Source: an uncultured beta proteobacterium
Lineage (GTDB): Bacteria; Pseudomonadota; Gammaproteobacteria; Burkholderiales; Burkholderiaceae_C
NCBI GenBank assembly: GCA_903886275.1
Contig: CAISLN010000060.1
Coordinates: forward strand, 1-56,437
DNA length: 56,437 nucleotides
Reading direction: 5' to 3'
A program made the translations under genes and the position numbers. Of the stretch, positions 35,391-44,249 are shown in pieces; the stretch's first letter is position 1; every line of letters begins with the position of its first letter. Below the pieces are notes generated by a model. It was not told where the DNA came from. It worked only from the letters and a program-made list of their open reading frames with translations, and ran no database searches.

Positions 35391-36368
35391 ATGCAAGCCT
35401 TTTACAGCGACCGCTTCGTTTTACCCCTGCCGCAAGGCCACCGGTTTCCCATGGAAAAGTACCAGATGCTGCGCGATCTGCTGACCCTGCATCTGCCCGA
35501 AGTGCAGATGCTGCAGGCCCCGCAAGCCACCGATGGCGAGCTCGCGCTGGTGCACGACCCGGCCTACATCCAGGCCATTGCCGATGGTTCGGTGGACGCA
35601 AAAATTTTGCGTGAGATTGGCTTTCCATGGAGCGAGGCCATGGCCACCAGGGCCCGGCGTTCGGTGGGAGGCACGCTGGCCGCAGGGCGCGCTGCCATGA
35701 CCGATGGCCTCGCTGCCAACCTGGCCGGCGGCACGCACCATGCCTACGCACACAAGGGCGGTGGCTTTTGTGTCTTCAACGACATGGCGGTGACGGCGCG
35801 CACCCTGCAGGCCGAGTGGAGCCGCCGCCATGGCAGCCAACACAAGCCGCTGCAAGTAGCCATCATCGACCTCGATGTGCACCAGGGCAATGGCACGGCC
35901 AGCATCTTTCGCAATGACCGCAGCGTGTTCACGCTCTCCTTGCACGGCGAAAAAAACTTTCCCTTTCGCAAGGAAGACAGCGACATCGACATCGCCCTGC
36001 CCGACGGCTGCACCGATGGCGACTACCTGGCGGCGCTGGAAAACGCCCTGCTCGACCTGGAGGCCCGCTTTACACCGGGCCTGGTGCTGTACCTGGCCGG
36101 TGCCGACCCGCATGAGGGCGACCGCCTGGGGCGCCTGAAAATCAGCTATGACGGCCTGCAGGCACGCGACCGCCGCGTGTTTGACTGGTGCCACACACGT
36201 GCCCTGCCCTGCGTGTTTGCCATGGGTGGAGGCTATGGCACAGACATCTGCACCACCCTCCAAGTGCAAGAGGCTACCTACCGGATTGCGCTGGAGTACT
36301 GGCAGCGCTGGCAGGCCCGGTACAGCGCCAGCGCAGTGGCTCAGGCCTCGGCTTTTTTCAGCACATAG
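35391..36368 (+). CDS. Histone deacetylase-like amidohydrolase
   Basis: Zinc amidohydrolase of the arginase/deacetylase superfamily (AcuC/HDAC group). From the ATG at 35391 (MQAFYSDRFVLPLP) the protein has 325 residues. The active-site elements are present: GGTHHAYAHKGGGFCVFND (general-base His pair), zinc ligands in IDLDVHQGNGT and the second Asp in LAGADPHEGDRLGRL, plus the GGGYG loop near the C-terminus. Bacterial relatives deacetylate acetyl-lysine proteins, polyamines or small amides; the substrate here is unknown. Its last 28 bases overlap the 3' end of the opposing GST-like gene. Confidence 0.92.
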   Translation: MQAFYSDRFVLPLPQGHRFPMEKYQMLRDLLTLHLPEVQMLQAPQATDGELALVHDPAYIQAIADGSVDAKILREIGFPWSEAMATRARRSVGGTLAAGRAAMTDGLAANLAGGTHHAYAHKGGGFCVFNDMAVTARTLQAEWSRRHGSQHKPLQVAIIDLDVHQGNGTASIFRNDRSVFTLSLHGEKNFPFRKEDSDIDIALPDGCTDGDYLAALENALLDLEARFTPGLVLYLAGADPHEGDRLGRLKISYDGLQARDRRVFDWCHTRALPCVFAMGGGYGTDICTTLQVQEATYRIALEYWQRWQARYSASAVAQASAFFST

Positions 36369-37291
36369 CCAATGCGCGGAAAGTGCACCCGCACGGTCCC
36401 GGCGCGTGGGTCCTGGCGTTGGATGGTGTAGCGGGTACGGCTGGCGCCCATCAGCTCGCCCTGGCTGGTTTCCGTGCCGAAGGACTCGGCAGCAATCGTC
36501 ACCTGGCTGCCCAGCGCGATGCCATGCTCGTCCTGAAAGCGCGAGTCGTGCAAAGGGAAGCCATCGCTAGCGGCGGCGCAAAGGGCAATCGCCTCGCCCG
36601 AACCGAGCTTTTCGATCTGCCCATGGCCAAACGCGGCGATGCGGTCCATCCAGGCCAGCACGGCCGGTGTGGCATCCAAGATGCTGGACAGCACCGGCAC
36701 CTGGGTGCGGGTAAACCACAGCGAATGGTAGGCGGCAAAGTCGGCCACACAGGGCGCGTTGCCCAGCAGAAAATACTGGTCTTCAAGCATGTCGGCCAAG
36801 CGGCGCAAATACGACTGGTAGGCCGCAGCCGCATCGCCCGGCGACTGGCGCGGCGCACCACCGCGCATGGCAGAACGGTCGGCGGCAAAGGCCTGCGCCG
36901 CATCCGGCGGCGCAGCCGCAAACACAGCCGCTGCGCCCTCGGGCTGGAAGTTATAGGCCATGGCGCTCCCAAACAGCGTGGTGTCGGCCCATTGCGCCAC
37001 GATCCTTGCCAGGCCCTTGTCGCGGGCCGGATAGAGCGTGGGCGTGGGCTGCAGGTGCTCCAGCACATCGCAGACCAGCGCCGTGTCGCAATAGACATCG
37101 CGCCCGATCTGCAGGATGGGCGTCTTGCGGTAGCCCCCGGTCAGAGCGAGCACATCGGGCTTGGGCGCAATGGCTGGCACGATGACCGATTTCCAGGCCA
37201 GTTGCTTGAAACCCAACACGGCGCGGACCTTCTCTGCAAAGGGCGACAGCGGGTAATGGTGAAGAACGATGGTGTGGCTGGCTTTGGGCAT
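36341..37291 (-). CDS. Glutathione S-transferase-family protein
   Basis: A 316-residue protein with an N-terminal thioredoxin-like GST domain (residues 5-85: LHHYPLSPFAEKVRAVLGF, and GGYRKTPILQIGRDVYCDTA) and a longer all-helical C-terminal part. It is about 100 residues longer than classical GSTs; the extra C-terminal segment (after about 220) is beta-rich and may be a fused domain. Catalytic use of glutathione is not assured. It is the last gene of the acyl-CoA-ligase operon, 18 bp after the thioesterase, and overlaps the deacetylase gene tail to tail. Confidence 0.85.
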   Translation of the reverse strand: MPKASHTIVLHHYPLSPFAEKVRAVLGFKQLAWKSVIVPAIAPKPDVLALTGGYRKTPILQIGRDVYCDTALVCDVLEHLQPTPTLYPARDKGLARIVAQWADTTLFGSAMAYNFQPEGAAAVFAAAPPDAAQAFAADRSAMRGGAPRQSPGDAAAAYQSYLRRLADMLEDQYFLLGNAPCVADFAAYHSLWFTRTQVPVLSSILDATPAVLAWMDRIAAFGHGQIEKLGSGEAIALCAAASDGFPLHDSRFQDEHGIALGSQVTIAAESFGTETSQGELMGASRTRYTIQRQDPRAGTVRVHFPRIGYVLKKAEA

Positions 37292-37309
37292 GAAAGTTCC
37301 TGAAGGGGT

Positions 37310-37762
37310 TCAGTCGGTGGCGATCTGCACGGCGTGCACACTGCGGCCGCCAGTGGCCAGCCGCTTGAGGTATTTGAAGGTGCCGGTGGCATGGGCGCAG
37401 AGGTGGCCCCGGCCGTCAAACACGCTGGCCTGGGTGAAGGCCATGGTGGCGGTGCGGTGCATCAGTTCGCCCTTGGCCAGCAGAGGGCCATGGTCGCTTT
37501 GGATGGCCGGGCGCATAAAGCTGGTCTTCATCTCGATGGTGACCACGCCCATCTCGGGGCAGACGCTGCGCGCCGCACTGGCCATGGTCACATCGAGCAG
37601 CGTCATCAGCACGCCGCCATGGGTCACGGCAAAGGAGTTGAGGTGTTCGGGTTTGGCGGGCAGGCAGACTTCGGAGCGGCCGGCCGCAAACAGCAGCAGC
37701 TCAAAGCCCAGCAGGTTGACAAAGGGGATGTCCACCCCAAAGCTCAGCGGCGAATCGCTCAT
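37310..37762 (-). CDS. PaaI-like hotdog-fold thioesterase
   Basis: Acyl-CoA thioesterase of the PaaI/4HBT group, 150 residues from the ATG at 37762 (MSDSPLSFGVDIPF). The hotdog core is visible in LNSFAVTHGGVLMTLLDVTMASAA, containing the HGG-x-x-x-x-LLD motif used for catalysis in this group, and in VTIEMKTSFMRP. The start overlaps the SDR stop by 4 bases, so translation is coupled. Its place between an acyl-CoA ligase/SDR and a GST-like gene suggests a role in acyl-CoA turnover. Confidence 0.9.
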   Translation of the reverse strand: MSDSPLSFGVDIPFVNLLGFELLLFAAGRSEVCLPAKPEHLNSFAVTHGGVLMTLLDVTMASAARSVCPEMGVVTIEMKTSFMRPAIQSDHGPLLAKGELMHRTATMAFTQASVFDGRGHLCAHATGTFKYLKRLATGGRSVHAVQIATD

Positions 37763-38559
37763 GCTCCGGCTCCAATCACGGCGCTCACGCCACCATCCAC
37801 CGCCAGCCATTGCCCGGTGATGTGCTTGCCGGCGTCAGACGCAAACAGCAGGCAGATGCCCTTGAGGTCCTCGTCATCGCCCAGGCGCTGCAAGGGCACG
37901 CCCGACTTCATGCGCTCAACGCCTGCGGTGGCAATCAAACCGGCGCTCATCTTGCTGGGAAAGAAGCCCGGGCAGATGGCGTTGACCGTGATGTTGTGCA
38001 CGCCCCATTCGGCGCCTAGGGCGCGGGTGAAGTTCAGCACCGCGCCCTTGGAGGTGTTGTAGGCAATCGTCTTCATAAAGGCCGGGTTGCCGTTGAGGCC
38101 CGCAATCGAGGCCACATTGATGATGCGACCCGAGCGCCTGGCGATCATGCTTTTCTTGGCCATCGCCTGGCTGAGCAAAAAGTAGCCCCGCACATTGAGG
38201 TTCATCACCTTGTCCCAGGCCTCCAGCGGATGGTCCTCGGCCGGTGCACCCCAGCTCGCACCGGCGTTGTTGACCAGAATGTCCACATCGCCCATGCGGT
38301 GCAAGGTCTCATTGGCCAGGCGCTCGATGTCGGCCTCTTGCGAACAGTCGGCGGCAATCCAGCGCGCGTCGATGCCAGCGTCCTGCAGCTCGGCTGCGGC
38401 CTGCTCCAGGTCTTCGGCCTTGCGCGAGCTGATCATCACCCTTGCTCCTGCCTCGCCCAGGGCATGGGCCATTTGCAGGCCCAGGCCGCGTGAGCCACCG
38501 GTGACCAGGGCGGTCTTGCCGCTCAGGTCGAAAAGTTGTTGCACCGTGCGTGCGCGCAT
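37759..38559 (-). CDS. Short-chain dehydrogenase/reductase
   Basis: NAD(P)-dependent oxidoreductase of the classical SDR family, 266 residues from the ATG at 38559. Cofactor motif TGGSRGLG (20-27), NNAG, catalytic Ser in INVASIAG and the YNTSK pair (Tyr-x3-Lys) are all present; the C-terminal PLQRLGDDEDLKG and TGQWLAVDGG segments are typical of 3-ketoacyl/gluconate-type SDRs. The Arg in GGSRG hints at NADP(H). The substrate is unknown; the neighbours suggest a fatty-acyl or related 3-hydroxyacyl compound. The frame upstream to 38784 overlaps the membrane-protein gene and is a shadow. Confidence 0.93.
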   Translation of the reverse strand: MRARTVQQLFDLSGKTALVTGGSRGLGLQMAHALGEAGARVMISSRKAEDLEQAAAELQDAGIDARWIAADCSQEADIERLANETLHRMGDVDILVNNAGASWGAPAEDHPLEAWDKVMNLNVRGYFLLSQAMAKKSMIARRSGRIINVASIAGLNGNPAFMKTIAYNTSKGAVLNFTRALGAEWGVHNITVNAICPGFFPSKMSAGLIATAGVERMKSGVPLQRLGDDEDLKGICLLFASDAGKHITGQWLAVDGGVSAVIGAGA

Positions 38560-38569
38560 GGCGGTCACC

Positions 38570-38794
38570 CTAATCTTCCTTTTGGCGTGCGCGCAGAAAA
38601 AACAACAGCAGGCCCAGGGCCAAGGCGACCCCGCCCAGGCCATACAGCAGGCTGGCGTCCGCGCCCTGGGTTTTTTCGGTGAACCAACCCAGCACCAGCA
38701 GCAGCAGGCCGCTATAGACCAGCGGCCAGATGGCGCGCTCCATGCGCAAGAGGCGCGCATTGGAGGTGCCGTTGTACTTGTCAAAGAAAGACAT
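38570..38794 (-). CDS. Small membrane protein of unknown function
   Basis: A 74-residue protein with two predicted membrane helices (about 22-40: AIWPLVYSGLLLLVLGWF, and 49-67: LLYGLGGVALALGLLLFFL) and a charged tail RARQKED. It fits tightly between the acyl-CoA ligase gene (58 bp upstream) and the SDR gene (10 bp downstream), so it belongs to the operon. No family function is known to me. It might anchor or partner with a neighbour; that is inference only. Confidence 0.75.
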   Translation of the reverse strand: MSFFDKYNGTSNARLLRMERAIWPLVYSGLLLLVLGWFTEKTQGADASLLYGLGGVALALGLLLFFLRARQKED

Positions 38795-38852
38795 AAAACC
38801 TCACATGTTCAGAAGCCCGACGATAACCGCTATGCGGCAAGCAGCGCGGCGG

Positions 38853-40493
38853 TCAATCGCCTGAGTCGGTACCGGGCAGGCGGTAATCCTTGAGCAGCTC
38901 ACGCAGCTTGCTCTTTTGCATCTTGCCGGTGCCGCCCAGAGGCATGGTGTCCACAAACACCACGTCGTCTGGAATTTGCCACTTGGCGGACTGGTCTTCG
39001 TAAAACGCCAGCAGCGCTTCGCGGCTCACATCGGCGCCCTGCTTCTTCATCACCGCGATGATGGGGCGCTCGCCCCACTTGGGGTGCGCCACGCCTATGC
39101 AGGCGGCCATGGCCACTGCCGGATGCGCCATGGCGATGTTTTCCACGTCAATGGAGCTGATCCATTCACCGCCCGACTTGATCACGTCCTTGCTGCGGTC
39201 GGTGATCTGCATAAAGCCCTCGGCATCGATGGTGGCCACATCGCCGGTGCGAAACCAGCCGTCCACCAGCAGCTCGGAACCCTCGTCCTTGAAGTATTCG
39301 CTGGCCACCCAGGAACCCTTGACCAACAGGTCGCCAAAAGCCTTGCCGTCCCAGGGCAGCTCCAACCCTTCGCCATCGACGATCTTCATGTCCACGCCGT
39401 ATAGGGCCCGCCCCTGCTTCACCCTCACCTGCAACTTCTCTTGCGCGCTGAGCGCCAGGTGCTTGTTCTTCAAGGTGCAGACAGTGCCCAGCGGCGACAT
39501 TTCGGTCATGCCCCAGGCATGCAAGACCTCGACCCCATAGACATCGTTAAAGGCAGAAATCATGGCCGGCGGGCAGGCCGAGCCGCCTATCACCGTGCGC
39601 TTGAGGCTGGAGAACTGCAGCCGGCTGACCTGCACATGCGACAGCAGCATTTGCCAGACGGTGGGCACACCGGCGGCAAAGTTCACCTTTTCCAATTCGA
39701 TCAGCTCGTAAATGGACTTGCCATCCATGGCCGGCCCTGGAAACACCAGCTTGGCCCCCGTCATGGCTGCGGCATAGGGCAAGCCCCAGGCGTTGACGTG
39801 GAACATGGGCACCACCGGCAAAATGGCGTCCCTTGCGCTGACGTTGAGGCTGTCTGGCAAGGCCGCAGCAAAGGCGTGCAGCACCGTGGAGCGGTGGCTG
39901 TACAAAACGCCCTTGGGGTTGCCCGTGGTGCCGCTGGTATAGCACAGGCTGGAGGCGCAGTTTTCTTCAAAGTCCGGCCACTCGTAATGGCTGGATTCGG
40001 CGCCTATCCAGGCCTCGTAGCTGATCAGGCCGGGGATGCCGCTATCCACGGGCAGGCGGCTTTCGTCGCACAGGGCAATGTAGTGCCGCACGCTGGTGCA
40101 GCGGCTGTGTACGGCCTGCACAATGGGCAAAAAGCTCAGGTCAAAGCACAGCACCTGGTCTTCTGCGTGGTTGGCAATCCAAACAATCTGGTCCGGGTGC
40201 AGGCGCGGGTTCAAGGTGTGAATCACCCGGCCCGAACCGCTCACGCCAAAGTACAGCTCCAGGTGACGGTAACCGTTCCAGGCCAGGGTGGCCACGCGGT
40301 CACCAAAGCCCAGGTTCCAGCGGTCCAGCGCATTGCCGACCTGGCGCGAGCGCGCTGCCACCTGTTGGTAATTGGACCGGTGAATGTCCCCTTCCACCCG
40401 GCGTGACACGATTTCGGCCTCGCCATGGTGCCGATCCGCAAACGTGATCAGGGTGGAAATGAGAAGCTGCTGACTCTGCATCAATCCGAGCAT
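38853..40493 (-). CDS. Fatty-acyl-CoA synthetase (AMP-forming)
   Basis: Adenylate-forming enzyme that activates a carboxylic acid, probably a medium- or long-chain fatty acid, to its CoA thioester. From the ATG at 40493, preceded by AGGAGACAC, it has 546 residues. Motifs: P-loop-like [28 protein letters not shown], the [12 protein letters not shown] core and the catalytic Lys in [12 protein letters not shown]. It heads the minus-strand operon of membrane protein, SDR, thioesterase and GST-like gene. It is divergent from selO across a 127-bp control region. Chain length cannot be fixed from sequence. Confidence 0.93.
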   Translation of the reverse strand: MLGLMQSQQLLISTLITFADRHHGEAEIVSRRVEGDIHRSNYQQVAARSRQVGNALDRWNLGFGDRVATLAWNGYRHLELYFGVSGSGRVIHTLNPRLHPDQIVWIANHAEDQVLCFDLSFLPIVQAVHSRCTSVRHYIALCDESRLPVDSGIPGLISYEAWIGAESSHYEWPDFEENCASSLCYTSGTTGNPKGVLYSHRSTVLHAFAAALPDSLNVSARDAILPVVPMFHVNAWGLPYAAAMTGAKLVFPGPAMDGKSIYELIELEKVNFAAGVPTVWQMLLSHVQVSRLQFSSLKRTVIGGSACPPAMISAFNDVYGVEVLHAWGMTEMSPLGTVCTLKNKHLALSAQEKLQVRVKQGRALYGVDMKIVDGEGLELPWDGKAFGDLLVKGSWVASEYFKDEGSELLVDGWFRTGDVATIDAEGFMQITDRSKDVIKSGGEWISSIDVENIAMAHPAVAMAACIGVAHPKWGERPIIAVMKKQGADVSREALLAFYEDQSAKWQIPDDVVFVDTMPLGGTGKMQKSKLRELLKDYRLPGTDSGD

Positions 40494-40620
40494 GGTGTGT
40501 CTCCTGCATTGTGATTTTTTGTCTGGGCTTGCCCGCGTGCGTGTGCAATCCTGAGCGGATGGTACTCGCTGCATGGCCCCAACAAGCGCAGGCGTTAGCT
40601 AAGCCTGTGACAATGCCGCC

Positions 40621-42105
40621 ATGCCTATTTTTGATACCGACATTGCCACCACTGCGCCTGCTATTTCCTGGCAGCACAGCTTTGCCGACCTGGGCGAGGG
40701 CTTCTCTGTGCCACTGCAAGCCACGCCGCTGGCCGCGCCCTATTGGGTCGGGCACAACGCCGAGCTCGGGGCACAAATGGGCCTACCGGTTGACTGGATG
40801 CAATCCGACCACTGGCTGCAGGCCCTGACCGGCAACACCCCACTCGAAGGCAGCCGGCCGCTGGCCAGCGTCTACAGCGGCCACCAGTTTGGTGTCTGGG
40901 CCGGTCAGCTCGGCGACGGCCGTGCCATCTTGCTGGGCGAGGCCAATGGGTTGGAGTTGCAGCTCAAGGGCGCCGGGCCCACGCCCTTTTCGCGCAGGGG
41001 CGACGGCCGTGCCGTGCTACGCAGCAGCATCCGCGAATTTTTGTGCAGCGAGGCCATGCAGGGCCTGGGCATACGCACCACCCGCGCCCTGTGCGTGACC
41101 GGTTCGGACGCAGCGGTGCGACGCGAGACGCTGGAGACAGCGGCCGTGGTGACCCGGGTGGCACCCAGCTTTATCCGCTTTGGGCACTTCGAGCACTTCA
41201 GCCACAACGACCAGCACGATCAGTTAAAGACGCTGGCCGACCATGTGATAGAGCGCCTTTACCCAGACTGTCGCGGCAGTGCGCACTGGGGCGCCAACCC
41301 CTATGTCGCCCTGCTGGCTGCGGTCACCGAGCGCACCGCACAGATGGTGGCGCAGTGGCAGACGGTGGGCTTTTGCCATGGGGTGATGAACACCGACAAC
41401 ATGAGCATCCTGGGCCTGACGGTGGACTATGGCCCGTTCCAGTTTTTGGACGGCTACCAGCCCGGCCATGTCTGCAACCACTCCGACCACCAGGGACGCT
41501 ATGCCTTCAACAAGCAGCCCAACGTGGCCTACTGGAACCTGTACTGCCTGGGCCAAGCCCTGCTGCCCCTGATCGAGGAGCAGGACAGCGCCATCGCCGC
41601 ACTGGAGACCTTCAAGACCCATTTTCCGCAGGCCATGGCACAGCGCTTTGGCGCCAAACTCGGTCTGAACGATGGTGACCAAGCGCCCGCAGCGCTCATC
41701 GAAGACCTGCTCACCTTGCTGGCCAGCGAGGCGGTGGACTTCACCATCTTCTGGCGCCGCCTGAGCCACTGGACCAGGTTGCAAGACCCGGCGGACGCCT
41801 CGGTGCGTGATTTATTCATGGAACGCGCTGGCATAGACGCCTGGCTGCTGGCCTTCTCTGACCTGCACCTTACGGACAAGCGCGACCTGGCCGCGCAGCG
41901 CATGCTCGCCAGCAATCCCAAATACGTGTTGCGCAACCACTTGGGGGAGCTCGCCATTCGCGCAGCCCAGCAAAAAGACTTTGGCCCGGTGGCCGATCTG
42001 CTACAAGTTTTGCAGTCGCCGTTTGATGAACATCCGCAGCACCAGGCCCTTGCCGACTTCGCCCCCGACTGGGCTGGCGGCATAGAAATCAGCTGCAGTT
42101 CTTAA
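40621..42105 (+). CDS. selO: Protein adenylyltransferase SelO
   Basis: Pseudokinase-fold enzyme of the SelO (YdiU/UPF0061) family that transfers AMP to protein Ser, Thr or Tyr residues, linked to oxidative-stress response. The 494-residue protein has the conserved blocks [56 protein letters not shown] (catalytic and metal-binding region) and ends in the SCSS tail; in eukaryotic homologues one of the terminal residues is selenocysteine, here all Cys/Ser. It is directly followed by msrB, another redox-related gene, with a 26-bp gap. Confidence 0.95.
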   Translation: MPIFDTDIATTAPAISWQHSFADLGEGFSVPLQATPLAAPYWVGHNAELGAQMGLPVDWMQSDHWLQALTGNTPLEGSRPLASVYSGHQFGVWAGQLGDGRAILLGEANGLELQLKGAGPTPFSRRGDGRAVLRSSIREFLCSEAMQGLGIRTTRALCVTGSDAAVRRETLETAAVVTRVAPSFIRFGHFEHFSHNDQHDQLKTLADHVIERLYPDCRGSAHWGANPYVALLAAVTERTAQMVAQWQTVGFCHGVMNTDNMSILGLTVDYGPFQFLDGYQPGHVCNHSDHQGRYAFNKQPNVAYWNLYCLGQALLPLIEEQDSAIAALETFKTHFPQAMAQRFGAKLGLNDGDQAPAALIEDLLTLLASEAVDFTIFWRRLSHWTRLQDPADASVRDLFMERAGIDAWLLAFSDLHLTDKRDLAAQRMLASNPKYVLRNHLGELAIRAAQQKDFGPVADLLQVLQSPFDEHPQHQALADFAPDWAGGIEISCSS

Positions 42106-42131
42106 AAAATATATTCCCGGAGACTTTCCCT

Positions 42132-42542
42132 ATGACTTACAAAATCGACAAGACCCCAGACGAGTGGAAGGCCCTGTTGGCGGCCAAGAATGCCGAGCCT
42201 CTGGCCTTTGACGTGACCAGGCGCGAAGCCACCGAGCGCGCCTTTACCGGACGTCTGGAGGGCAACAAGGCCCAAGGCGTTTACCGTTGCATTTGCTGCG
42301 ACAAGCCCCTGTTTTCTTCCGCCAGCAAATACGAGTCGGGCAGCGGCTGGCCCAGCTATTTTCAGCCCCTGTCCGCTGACGCGGTGGGCACCAAGGTGGA
42401 TGGCCTGCTGTGGATGAAGCGCACCGAGGTGCACTGCGCCGACTGCGGCGCCCACCTAGGCCATGTGTTCGAAGACGGACCCGCGCCCACCGGCCTGCGC
42501 TACTGCATGAACTCGGCTTCGCTACACTTCATCCCTGAATGA
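42132..42542 (+). CDS. msrB: Peptide-methionine (R)-S-oxide reductase
   Basis: Repairs methionine-R-sulfoxide in proteins. The 136-residue cytoplasmic protein has both zinc-binding pairs (CICCDKP and [12 protein letters not shown]) and the catalytic Cys in [13 protein letters not shown]. Length and motifs are typical. Its stop overlaps the yciB start by 4 bases. Sits with selO, yciB, bolA and ppiC in a plus-strand run known from other Burkholderiales. Confidence 0.97.
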   Translation: MTYKIDKTPDEWKALLAAKNAEPLAFDVTRREATERAFTGRLEGNKAQGVYRCICCDKPLFSSASKYESGSGWPSYFQPLSADAVGTKVDGLLWMKRTEVHCADCGAHLGHVFEDGPAPTGLRYCMNSASLHFIPE

Positions 42543-43096
42543 AAACACTACTCGACTTTTTACCCTTCCTGCTGTTCTTCGGCGCCTTCAAACTATTCGA
42601 CATTTATGTGGGAACAGCCGTGCTGATGGCCGCCACCCTGGTGCAGATGCTGGTGGTGTACCGCATGGACGGCCGCTTGCAGTTGATGCAAAAAATCACG
42701 CTGGTGCTGGTGCTGGTGTTTGGTTGCCTCACGCTGCTCTTGCACGACGAACGCTTCATCAAGTGGAAGCCCACGGTGCTGTATCTCGCCATGGCGCTGG
42801 CGCTGGCGGTGGCCCTTTGGGGCATGCGCAAAAATATTTTGAAGGTGCTGCTGGGCGCCCAACTGGAGTTGCCCGACGGCGTGTGGCACCGGTTGAACCT
42901 GGCCTGGATGGTCTACACCCTGTTCATGGCCGCCATCAACGCCTATGTGGTAGTTAACTACAGCACGGCCGAATGGGTGAGCTTCAAGGTGTGGGGTTAT
43001 GTATTTCCACTGGCTTTCTTGATAGCTCAGGGCCTGTATATCGCGCCCCACCTCAAGGCCAATGAGACGGCGCCCGAAGACGGAGCCTCCCAATGA
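42539..43096 (+). CDS. yciB: Septation protein A (YciB family)
   Basis: Inner-membrane protein with about five membrane helices (185 residues; [20 protein letters not shown] at the start and conserved [16 protein letters not shown]). YciB homologues affect cell-envelope integrity and septation; older names are IspA/IspZ. Overlaps msrB and bolA by 4 bases on each side, so the three genes are coupled. Confidence 0.95.
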   Translation: MKTLLDFLPFLLFFGAFKLFDIYVGTAVLMAATLVQMLVVYRMDGRLQLMQKITLVLVLVFGCLTLLLHDERFIKWKPTVLYLAMALALAVALWGMRKNILKVLLGAQLELPDGVWHRLNLAWMVYTLFMAAINAYVVVNYSTAEWVSFKVWGYVFPLAFLIAQGLYIAPHLKANETAPEDGASQ

Positions 43097-43368
43097 GCGG
43101 GGCCACAGACAGCACGGCACAGCGCATGGACGCTTGCTTGCGCGAGAAGCTGCAGCCCGGCACACTGGAGGTGCTCGACGAGAGTGCCCAGCATGCCGGG
43201 CATGTAGGCGCCGATGACAGCGGCTTTGGCACCCATTTTCGGGTGCGCATTGCTTCACCCTTATTTACAGGCAAGAGTCGGGTGGCCCGTCACCGCCTTG
43301 TGTATGATGCATTGCAGGAATTCTTGGCCCAAGGAGTGCATGCCTTGGCCATAGAAACTTTAGATTGA
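43093..43368 (+). CDS. bolA: BolA-family protein
   Basis: A 91-residue BolA-type protein with the class II KH-like fold. The conserved [26 protein letters not shown] and [10 protein letters not shown] segments are clear, including the invariant His used with monothiol glutaredoxins to hold an Fe-S cluster. It starts at ATG 43093 overlapping yciB and precedes ppiC by 19 bp. Confidence 0.94.
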   Translation: MSGATDSTAQRMDACLREKLQPGTLEVLDESAQHAGHVGADDSGFGTHFRVRIASPLFTGKSRVARHRLVYDALQEFLAQGVHALAIETLD

Positions 43369-43387
43369 TCAGAAGGAAAGCAAACGA

Positions 43388-44173
43388 ATGAAGAAGCAAA
43401 TCTTGTCGGCTCTGGCCGTTGTGGCATGTGCGGGTGCTTTGGCTCCCGCCGCTTTTGCCCAAAATATTGCCATCGTCAATGGCGTGGCCGTTCCCACAGA
43501 CCGCGTGAAAGCGCTGTCCGAGCAGGTGGCGCGCTCCGGCCGTCCGGTGACGCCTGAAATGCAAGGCCAGTTGAAAGACGAAGTCATTGCCCGCGAAATT
43601 TTTGCCCAGGAAGCCCATAAAAAGGGACTCGACGCCACCGACGACTACAAGAACCAGATCGAGCTGACCAAGCAATCGATCCTTATTCGCGAGCTCTTCG
43701 CTGACTACCAAAAAGCCAACCCGGTGAGCGATGCCGAGGTCAAGGCCGAGTACGACAAGTTTGCAGCCACCAATGCCGGCAAGGAATACAAGGCCCGCCA
43801 CATCCTAGTGGAAAAAGAGTCTGAAGCCACCGACATCATCGCCAAGATCAAAAAGGGCGCCAAGTTTGAAGACCTGGCCAAGAAGATGTCCAAGGACCCT
43901 GGCTCCGGTGCCAAGGGCGGCGATCTGGACTGGGCCAATCCCGGCAACTATGTGAAGGAATTCTCCGAAGCACTGGCAGCCCTGCAAAAAGGCAAGCTGA
44001 CCGAGACACCGGTGAAGAGCCAGTTTGGCTACCACATCATCCGTCTGGACGATGTGCGCGAGGCCCAGTTGCCCAAGTTCGACGACGTCAAGCCACAGAT
44101 TGCCCAGCAATTGCTGCAGCAAAAAATGACCAAGTACCAAGAAGACCTGCGCGCCAAGGCCAAGATCGAATAA
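43388..44173 (+). CDS. Periplasmic peptidyl-prolyl isomerase (parvulin type)
   Basis: Folding factor of the PpiC/SurA/PrsA type. The 261-residue protein has a signal peptide (MKKQILSALAVVACAGALAPAAFA), an N-terminal chaperone-like helical region (about 25-130) and a parvulin domain (about 135-230: KARHILVEKESEA, GAKGGDLDWANPGNYVKEF, VKSQFGYHIIRLDD). All rotamase landmarks are present. GAAGGAAAGCAAACGA precedes the ATG. A bidirectional hairpin terminator follows. Confidence 0.93.
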   Translation: MKKQILSALAVVACAGALAPAAFAQNIAIVNGVAVPTDRVKALSEQVARSGRPVTPEMQGQLKDEVIAREIFAQEAHKKGLDATDDYKNQIELTKQSILIRELFADYQKANPVSDAEVKAEYDKFAATNAGKEYKARHILVEKESEATDIIAKIKKGAKFEDLAKKMSKDPGSGAKGGDLDWANPGNYVKEFSEALAALQKGKLTETPVKSQFGYHIIRLDDVREAQLPKFDDVKPQIAQQLLQQKMTKYQEDLRAKAKIE

Positions 44174-44186
44174 TTCGGTTTATTGA

Positions 44187-44222
44187 CTAAAAAAAAGACG
44201 CGGCGCAGGCCGCGTTTTTTTT
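44187..44222. terminator. Bidirectional rho-independent terminator
   Basis: Stem ACGCGGC (44198-44204) / GCCGCGT (44209-44215) with loop GCAG, an A run on the left (44189-44196) and a T run on the right (44215-44222). It lies between the convergent ppiC-type gene and hybrid kinase gene and can serve both. Confidence 0.9.
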
Positions 44223-44249
44223 GCCTGGCTGGGCCCAGTCGCCGCAGGG

